A stretch of 10,505 nt of DNA, taken from NCBI GenBank assembly GCA_026400695.1, contig JAPLON010000035.1:1-10505 (forward strand). Reading direction: 5' to 3'. Source of the stretch: Pseudomonadota bacterium. Lineage in GTDB: Bacteria > Pseudomonadota > Alphaproteobacteria > Paracaedibacterales > CAITNM01. Of the stretch, positions 5,673 through 10,505 are shown one piece after another. Within the stretch, counting starts at the first letter, position 1, and every line of letters begins with the position of its first letter. Under the pieces are notes generated by a model. That model ran no database searches, was not told the origin of the DNA, and saw only the letters and a list, made by a program, of their open reading frames with translations. Position numbers and translations under genes: made by a program.

Positions 5673-7451
5673 TTATTCAGTCCTCTCATCCAACAAAAAA
5701 CCACCAACTTGCGATTCCCATAAATTCTTAAAAGTACCACCACGTTCTAATAATTCATGACAGCCGCCATCTTCTACAATTTGACCTTTATCAAATACTA
5801 AAATACGGTCCATATGCAACAATGTAGAGAGCCTGTGCGCAATAACAATTGTTGTTTTTCCTTGCATTAATTCCCACAATGATTTTTGAATATCGCTTTC
5901 TGTTAACGAATCAAGCTGCGATGTAGCTTCATCCAAAATTAAGATTGGCGCATTTTTTAAAATTGCTCTAGCAATAGCAATACGTTGACGTTGCCCGCCA
6001 GAAACCTTCACCCCACGTTCTCCTACTAAAGAATCATACCCTTGGGGTAATCTAGTAATAAACTCATGGGCATAGGCACGCTTTGCTGCTTCTATTACCT
6101 GTGCATCGGATGCACCAACCAAACCATAACGAATATTATCCATTAAACTACGGTGAAACAACGACGGGTCTTGAGGAATCATACCAATTGCGGCCCTTAA
6201 GGAATCTTGAGTAACACTCTTAATATTTTGATCATCAATCAAAATACGACCATCGTTAACATCATAAAGACGTAAAATTAGATTCACAAAAGTAGACTTA
6301 CCACCGCCAGAATACCCAACCAAACCAACTTTTTGCCCTGGATGAATAGTCACCGAAGTATTTTGAAATAACGCCTCATTTCCTTTGTAATGAAACTTAA
6401 CATTATCAAAAACAATCCCCCCCTGGCTTACAGATAATTCCGTAGCATTTGTTGCATCAACAAATTCAGGATCAGACAAAATAGCTTTTAAAGATTGTGT
6501 AATCTTACCCAGATATTTGGTAAATTGAGAAAAATCCCTAGCAACTTCCCACAAAAAATCAACTATAGAAACATTAAGCACAAGCACTAGGGCGAAGTCG
6601 CCAATACTAACCCAACCTTCCTGACGACCCTTTAGTAAGAAGTAAAGGTTAACTCCAAGTAACATGCAAAAGGAATAACCATAAAGAACCCACATCCAAA
6701 AAAATGACCATTGCAATTTTTGTTCAGCTTTTACCGTTGCCTCAAATGTCTCACTTAATGATTTTTTTTCACTTTGCTTTGCACTGAATAGGCGAACAGA
6801 CAAAGAATTTGAAAGAACATCCACCACCTTACCAGTAATTATTGAGCCGTATTCTGACCAGTCATCAGCCAGCACAGTCAAACGCTTAGAAATAAATATA
6901 GCAAAAATTGTAAAAATAACTGTCCAACCAAGTGTAAATAAAGCAAACCTAATGTTTACTTGCCACAAGGTACAAATCGCAAAAATTAAAGCTAAGCCGT
7001 GACTAAAAAAACGATCAATCGCAATTTGCACAATATCAGGCACATTACCAGTTAAATAATTAACCTTATTTGCCAGGCTTCCAGAAAAATTATTTTGAAA
7101 ATAATTGTGACTTTTATCCAACAAAAGCCCCAATGATTCGTTCGCAATTTTTGCCCTAAGTCTAGGAAACATATTTATTTGCACAAAATAATCATATATT
7201 CGCCAAGAAGTGGCTAGAATAAAATTCATTAACAGATAGCAAAGGGATGGAATTGCCAGGTACTGAAAAACATTCTGCTCCGAGTTTTCGGTAGCTCTGT
7301 CAATAATCACCTTTAATATGTACGGCTTAACAGAAGTGTCGATAGCAAAAACTATAGCCACAGTAAACATTACAAACAATGCACCTGGAAATGATTTCAG
7401 CATTTTTACGATGTATAAAAATACGCTCTTCGTAGTAATCTCGGATTTCAT
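5673..7451 (-). CDS. ABC half-exporter (fused membrane and ATPase domains), first of pair
   Basis: A 592-residue ABC exporter subunit with the same architecture as its downstream partner. The membrane domain covers about 1-325, with hydrophobic segments near 22-38, 62-82, 148-165, 166-187, 250-273 and a weaker one near 282-300. The ATPase domain covers about 343-585: Walker A GYSGGGKST (379-387), Q-loop Gln427, signature VSGGQ (483-487), Walker B with Asp507-Glu508, and H-loop His539. The signature begins with Val where the partner has the common Leu, a mild change unlikely to abolish activity. Both membrane domains share a motif early in the first helix region (VKPY followed by ID, here at 41-51). 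The ATG has AGGGGG about 8-9 nt upstream and is the first gene behind the promoter at 7477-7505, so it opens the leftward operon. Confidence 0.93.
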   Translation of the reverse strand: MKSEITTKSVFLYIVKMLKSFPGALFVMFTVAIVFAIDTSVKPYILKVIIDRATENSEQNVFQYLAIPSLCYLLMNFILATSWRIYDYFVQINMFPRLRAKIANESLGLLLDKSHNYFQNNFSGSLANKVNYLTGNVPDIVQIAIDRFFSHGLALIFAICTLWQVNIRFALFTLGWTVIFTIFAIFISKRLTVLADDWSEYGSIITGKVVDVLSNSLSVRLFSAKQSEKKSLSETFEATVKAEQKLQWSFFWMWVLYGYSFCMLLGVNLYFLLKGRQEGWVSIGDFALVLVLNVSIVDFLWEVARDFSQFTKYLGKITQSLKAILSDPEFVDATNATELSVSQGGIVFDNVKFHYKGNEALFQNTSVTIHPGQKVGLVGYSGGGKSTFVNLILRLYDVNDGRILIDDQNIKSVTQDSLRAAIGMIPQDPSLFHRSLMDNIRYGLVGASDAQVIEAAKRAYAHEFITRLPQGYDSLVGERGVKVSGGQRQRIAIARAILKNAPILILDEATSQLDSLTESDIQKSLWELMQGKTTIVIAHRLSTLLHMDRILVFDKGQIVEDGGCHELLERGGTFKNLWESQVGGFLLDERTE

Positions 7452-7476
7452 ACGCCACTTCCCCCTTTAACCCTAC

Positions 7477-7505
7477 ATTGTAACTTTTTCTATATCAAAA
7501 TTCAA
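7477..7505 (-). promoter_or_regulatory. Probable promoter of the leftward ABC/acetyltransferase operon
   Basis: On the minus strand a -35-like TTGAAT (7500-7505), an exact 17-nt spacer and a -10-like TACAAT (7477-7482, five of six consensus positions). Initiation near 7470 leaves a leader of about 18 nt containing the AGGGGG ribosome site of the first ABC gene. The same TACAAT hexamer is used in the probable toxin-antitoxin promoter. No operator or riboswitch-like structure is visible in the short leader. Confidence 0.6.
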
Positions 7506-7548
7506 ATTACGCAGATAAATTAAACTCAAACTATTGTTTGGAAATTAT

Positions 7549-8142
7549 ATGTATAAAAAGTCTTACTTTAAGTCATTAACTACTCAAGGTAGTATGTCTG
7601 CCATTTTGCTCTTGCTAAACGCCTGCTCCCTAGAAGTTAATCAAGCAACGCAAACTACAACAATTCAAAAGTACCATAGACAAACAATCCAAATTCCAAA
7701 CAATAAAAATATTGTATTAGTCGGCGGTTGTTTTGATATTTTACATTTTGGTCATATAGAATTTTTAAAAAATGCAAGAAAGGCTGGAGACTATTTAATA
7801 GTGGCCTTAGAACCAGATGAAAGTATCAGTAACTATAAGCACCGCACACCAACCCACAACCAAAACGAACGCGCTGATATTTTAGCTGCACTGCGTTTTG
7901 TAGATCATGTAGTTTTGCTACCAGTATTAAAAGGTTTTGTTGATTACAACCAATTAGTTAAAAACATCAAACCACAAGTTATTGCGATAACTGCTGATGA
8001 TCCACAAATTGCCAACAAACAAAAGCAAGCAAATTCAATTGGAGCAATCGTTAAGGTAGTTGCACCCAGGATAGGTGATTTTTCAAGCACAAAAATTAAG
8101 GAAAAACAAGATTGTTACCAAAATGCCACTAAATTTTATTAA
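7549..8142 (+). CDS. HxGH nucleotidyltransferase-fold protein with lipoprotein-like N terminus
   Basis: A 197-residue protein. Residues about 54-183 are a cytidylyl/adenylyltransferase domain: GGCFDILHFGH (59-69) holds the nucleotide-binding HxGH, followed by a YKHRTPT loop (96-102), NERADILAALRFVD (106-119), and near the end SSTK (179-182), the counterpart of the ISSTK nucleotide-binding loop. It resembles the HldE/RfaE C-terminal domain but lacks its KGGD motif, having AITADDPQ (146-153) instead. That pattern reminds me of stand-alone nucleotidyltransferases common in Patescibacteria. The first 45 residues are unexpected: a basic start, a hydrophobic run (16-25) and LLNAC with Cys26, a lipobox-like site with an atypical Asn at -2. 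No ATG, GTG or TTG lies between this Cys and the catalytic domain, so the hydrophobic stretch belongs to the protein. ATG 7549 has a weak GGA 6 nt upstream; a TTG at 7534 is less likely. The gene is divergent from the ABC operon. Confidence 0.85.
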   Translation: MYKKSYFKSLTTQGSMSAILLLLNACSLEVNQATQTTTIQKYHRQTIQIPNNKNIVLVGGCFDILHFGHIEFLKNARKAGDYLIVALEPDESISNYKHRTPTHNQNERADILAALRFVDHVVLLPVLKGFVDYNQLVKNIKPQVIAITADDPQIANKQKQANSIGAIVKVVAPRIGDFSSTKIKEKQDCYQNATKFY

Positions 8143-8162
8143 ATATTAGTTAATTTGAAAAT

Positions 8163-8194
8163 TTGACACATTCTTAAACTTTGCCATCTACACT
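8163..8194 (+). promoter_or_regulatory. Tentative promoter of the secreted-protein gene
   Basis: A perfect TTGACA (8163-8168) stands in the 92-nt gap between the nucleotidyltransferase and the secreted-protein gene. The best -10-like match is TACACT (8189-8194), but the 20-nt spacing is longer than usual, so the exact promoter elements are uncertain. The gap also contains loosely paired AT-rich sequence that is too weak to call a terminator. Confidence 0.3.
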
Positions 8195-8234
8195 CTTAAA
8201 GTACGGGATAAATTTTTTAAAGGAGTAGATGCAA

Positions 8235-9458
8235 ATGAAGTTTAATTTAAGATTTTTAAAAATGGCACTTTTAACTGGAGTATGTTTAACATCATTTGGT
8301 TATAGCACCTCCTCCTCAGCTGTTGATGTGGTAGATGGTTTACTTTCAGCCCAACCAAAAAAAACTATAACACCTGGACAAGCGGTGAATAATAGGGATT
8401 TGCGAGATGATTTTTTCACAACATTTGATGGTGACAAAGTAAGACTTTTAAGGGCTTTAATAGGTATCTCCGTAATGAATGTCCCTTATGGCAAACAGAC
8501 CAGAGAGTTTTTAAAAGAAGCAGCACGTAAAGGTTTTTTCACAGTAGAAGAATTAGCTATACCACTAAGCGGAGATAAAGCATCGTTAGCACAATATCTT
8601 CAAGGAGCTGCTAAATGGTCAACTATCACTGCAAGTCAGCAAGCACTTCCAATTCAAGTGCATGCATTTGCTACACCACAAACTTTACATATAGAACAAA
8701 CTGATTTACCTGTAGCTTTGAGAATTACCCCTGCAGCGTCTTCCTTAACGCTTTCGGAACAGATTTATGCATTAAATGTTAGATCAAATCTTGGTGGCGC
8801 CGGATTAGATGATGCATTAACAATGCTAGACAAGATACTGACGCTAACACAACAGGCAGCAATAGCTGAAAAAACCGAAGGAAGCTACCAAAGTTCAGCA
8901 GACTTAGTAAGATTAATAGGCACAATTCGTGGAATATCCCCGGTAATAGGAAGATATCTAAGATCTGTTGATGTTCAATTAACAGCAATCAAACCTTCTG
9001 AAAAAAAAGTTAGCGTGGGCTACTTATGGAATGGAGAAGAACTTGTATACTCTGCAGATCAACAATTGCAAAGAGCGGCCTTACAAACAAGACAAGAACT
9101 AGCACTTGCGGTATTTGATGCATTCCTAGGAACAATTGTAAAACCAGCCACTGTACCAGCCCCTGTTGATTTTAGACAAGATCAATCTCCAAACAACCAA
9201 TTAGTTAGCAAAACTTACAGTTTGCATGCAACTCTTCCTGCTATCTTGGCTTCAAGAACATTTACAGCAAATAGTAATGGTACTGTTGGAGACAAAGCAG
9301 AAAACGCAGCCACTACAGAAATCTGCGGAGAGACTACAGCGTTCCTTAAACAAGTTTGGGCAGCTGCAATCTTAACAAACAATACTGCTATCACTGAATT
9401 TGTAGCACCTGTAGAACAGGTAGTGGAACAAAAAGAAGTAGCAGAACACAAAGAATAA
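8235..9458 (+). CDS. Secreted protein of unknown family
   Basis: A 407-residue protein that I do not recognise. Residues 1-29 form a clear Sec signal peptide: a basic start (MKFNLRFLK), a hydrophobic core, a polar c-region and a likely cut after Ala29 (SSSA/VDVV). No lipobox is present, so it is probably periplasmic, surface or secreted. The mature part has no membrane segment and is rich in Ala, Leu, Thr and Gln, with stretches that look alpha-helical, such as the DDALTMLDKILTL region. The last 20 residues are an acidic/glutamine tail with VEQ, EQKE and EHKE units. ATG 8229 also opens the frame, but it is only 3 nt after AGGAG (8221-8225); ATG 8235 has a normal 9-nt spacing and a better n-region, so it is preferred. 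The gene has a strong ribosome site, a TTGACA upstream and its own terminator, and looks monocistronic and possibly well expressed. Confidence 0.85.
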   Translation: MKFNLRFLKMALLTGVCLTSFGYSTSSSAVDVVDGLLSAQPKKTITPGQAVNNRDLRDDFFTTFDGDKVRLLRALIGISVMNVPYGKQTREFLKEAARKGFFTVEELAIPLSGDKASLAQYLQGAAKWSTITASQQALPIQVHAFATPQTLHIEQTDLPVALRITPAASSLTLSEQIYALNVRSNLGGAGLDDALTMLDKILTLTQQAAIAEKTEGSYQSSADLVRLIGTIRGISPVIGRYLRSVDVQLTAIKPSEKKVSVGYLWNGEELVYSADQQLQRAALQTRQELALAVFDAFLGTIVKPATVPAPVDFRQDQSPNNQLVSKTYSLHATLPAILASRTFTANSNGTVGDKAENAATTEICGETTAFLKQVWAAAILTNNTAITEFVAPVEQVVEQKEVAEHKE

Positions 9459-9469
9459 ATAACACATAC

Positions 9470-9500
9470 AAAAAAAAGGGAGGCTTCTGCCTCCCTCTTT
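9470..9500. terminator. Bidirectional intrinsic terminator
   Basis: GGGAGGC (9478-9484), loop TTCT, GCCTCCC (9489-9495): a perfect 7-bp GC-rich stem. On the minus strand it is followed by eight T residues (complement of the A-run 9470-9477), an ideal terminator for creD, whose stop is at 9529. On the plus strand it is followed by TCTTT and ends transcription of the secreted-protein gene, whose stop is at 9458. Confidence 0.9.
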
Positions 9501-9528
9501 AAATTCATAAATAGCAAGCTTAAGTAGC

Positions 9529-10505
9529 TCAAACTTCCCTCTCAAACCATTTAATATTTTTTGTACAATACATAGCGGCTGTGATGGCTAAAAACATTCC
9601 AATCGCACCAATTAAGAAAGCAATTTCTTCCAAGCGCAAGACGATAAATAGATACAGGTAAATACTTATAAGCAAACTTACAAATGTTATGCGTTCTGAT
9701 TTTTTATGCAAAACCCCAAAAGCGTAAAAAGAAATCTGCGATATAATCGCTAGCGCTGAGACACCATAAGCTACTTCAAAAGGTGCATGTTCAGCCACTG
9801 CAGTTAATAAAACCGAAAAACATAATAGCGAGCAAGCAGTAATAAAATATTGAAAAATATGAATTTTAGTTTTTTTGACTACTTCATATAAGAAAAATAA
9901 TAAAAAAGTATACAACACAAACAGGAAGCTATATTTAGAAGTTCTCTCTGCTTGTTGATAATGATCAGCTGTCTTTAAAAAACGTACACCAAACTTTTGA
10001 TCGAACATACTTTTAGTATTTAGTTCTTCCACGTAAAAACTCTCATTTAGACTAGTGGCATACGACGATATTGCCCACTGTGCATCAAAACCTTGCTTGG
10101 TAACATTTTTGGTATTAGGCAAGAATTGCCCAGTAAAACTTGGGTCTGGCCAGTTAGAACTTAATTCAATCTTATTTTCTTTAGCAATTGGTAAGAAACT
10201 GAGTGATTCCGAACCTTTAATATTGATACTAAAAGTTACATTAAGTGGCTCATTTTGGTTGATTGAGGTAAGCGGCGCATGTACTCCCTTAAAACAACTG
10301 ACAGTACTACTTGATTGAACATGAATATCTGAATTGTTTATTTTTAGGGTGACCTTATTCAACCCCTTTATGTCTTTAACAAAGAGAGCAATTTTTGCCT
10401 GATCCCAATGGATAGTTTTATTTGCAATTTTGTATTGTTTTAGAGATGAAAATTTACAGGTTAATTCAAGTTCAGCTTGGTAGACAAGAACATCAAAAAT
10501 ACCAC
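9529..10505 (-). CDS. creD: CreD-type inner-membrane protein (C-terminal part; start outside window)
   Basis: The last 325 codons of a CreD-family protein; the frame stays open to the window edge, so the N terminus lies beyond 10505. E. coli CreD is about 450 residues, so roughly a quarter is missing. Visible hallmarks, in order: a GIFDVLVY segment at the very edge, a periplasmic beta-rich region containing NWPDPSFTGQFLP and GFDAQWAISS, then the diagnostic HYQQAERTSKYSFLF block followed by IHIFQYF. The last 140 or so residues contain five hydrophobic membrane helices, ending in NIKWFEREV. A TTG at 10362 is not the real start, because clear CreD sequence continues upstream of it. CreD (CET/inner membrane protein) is under CreBC control in E. 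coli and is linked to envelope integrity and beta-lactam response; its biochemical role is not known. No creBC is visible here. Confidence 0.92.
   Translation of the reverse strand, partial: GIFDVLVYQAELELTCKFSSLKQYKIANKTIHWDQAKIALFVKDIKGLNKVTLKINNSDIHVQSSSTVSCFKGVHAPLTSINQNEPLNVTFSINIKGSESLSFLPIAKENKIELSSNWPDPSFTGQFLPNTKNVTKQGFDAQWAISSYATSLNESFYVEELNTKSMFDQKFGVRFLKTADHYQQAERTSKYSFLFVLYTFLLFFLYEVVKKTKIHIFQYFITACSLLCFSVLLTAVAEHAPFEVAYGVSALAIISQISFYAFGVLHKKSERITFVSLLISIYLYLFIVLRLEEIAFLIGAIGMFLAITAAMYCTKNIKWFEREV

Noticed and set aside
7534..8142. HldE/RfaE heptose nucleotidyltransferase or GlpX-type assignment for the nucleotidyltransferase
   Set aside because: The HxGH and SSTK motifs fit the superfamily, but the KGGD block of HldE is absent and no heptose or LPS genes are nearby, so only a superfamily call is made.
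8133..8164. Possible terminator after the nucleotidyltransferase gene
   Set aside because: AAATTTT and AAAATTT can pair, but the stem is AT-only with a long mismatched middle; no real terminator structure.
9215..9532. 105-residue minus-strand frame overlapping the secreted-protein gene and terminator
   Set aside because: It is antisense to a well-supported gene with a good start and signal peptide, runs through the terminator hairpin, and resembles no protein family.
9529..10362. A complete 277-residue membrane protein starting at TTG 10362
   Set aside because: Reading upstream, the frame remains open to 10505 and encodes CreD-like sequence (GIFDVLVY and following), so this is an internal codon of a longer gene cut by the window.

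Overview
The window is AT-rich (well under half G+C by eye), gene-dense and bacterial. A CreD-type inner-membrane protein, lipoprotein-like and Sec-type signal peptides, and paired ABC exporters point to a Gram-negative cell. The AT-rich coding style and the mix of GrpB/GNAT fusion, GyrI-like protein, Vat-type acetyltransferase and toxin-antitoxin pair resemble accessory regions of host-associated bacteria such as Holosporales, Rickettsiales or Legionellales. That placement is an impression from remembered protein families; no rRNA or other phylogenetic marker is present.

Left block, 7451 down to 395, all on the minus strand. It starts from a good sigma-70-like promoter at 7477-7505. In order of transcription it holds two ABC half-exporters 2 nt apart, a Vat/CatB-type acetyltransferase, a GyrI-like small-molecule-binding protein, a YefM/YoeB toxin-antitoxin pair with its own probable promoter, a tandem GNAT acetyltransferase, and a GrpB-GNAT fusion that overlaps it by an ATGA junction. 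A possible 81-residue secreted Cys-cluster protein follows at 339-94. Short spacings and overlaps suggest one or two transcription units. The gene content (export, acetylation, ligand binding) fits a drug or toxin tolerance cassette, but no substrate can be read from the sequence.

Right block. A divergent plus-strand gene (7549-8142) encodes an HxGH-type nucleotidyltransferase that carries an unexpected hydrophobic, lipobox-like N terminus. Next is a 407-residue secreted protein of unknown family (8235-9458). It is followed by a strong bidirectional terminator, and then by the convergent C-terminal part of creD, whose 5' end lies beyond base 10505.

No tRNA, rRNA, CRISPR array, insertion sequence or phage gene was seen. 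The only gene-poor stretch longer than 300 bases would be 1-394, and it contains the possible small secreted ORF. The most interesting items are the apparently exported nucleotidyltransferase, the acetyltransferase/exporter cluster with an embedded toxin-antitoxin pair, the ABC pair with homogenised ATPase domains, and the unidentified secreted protein.
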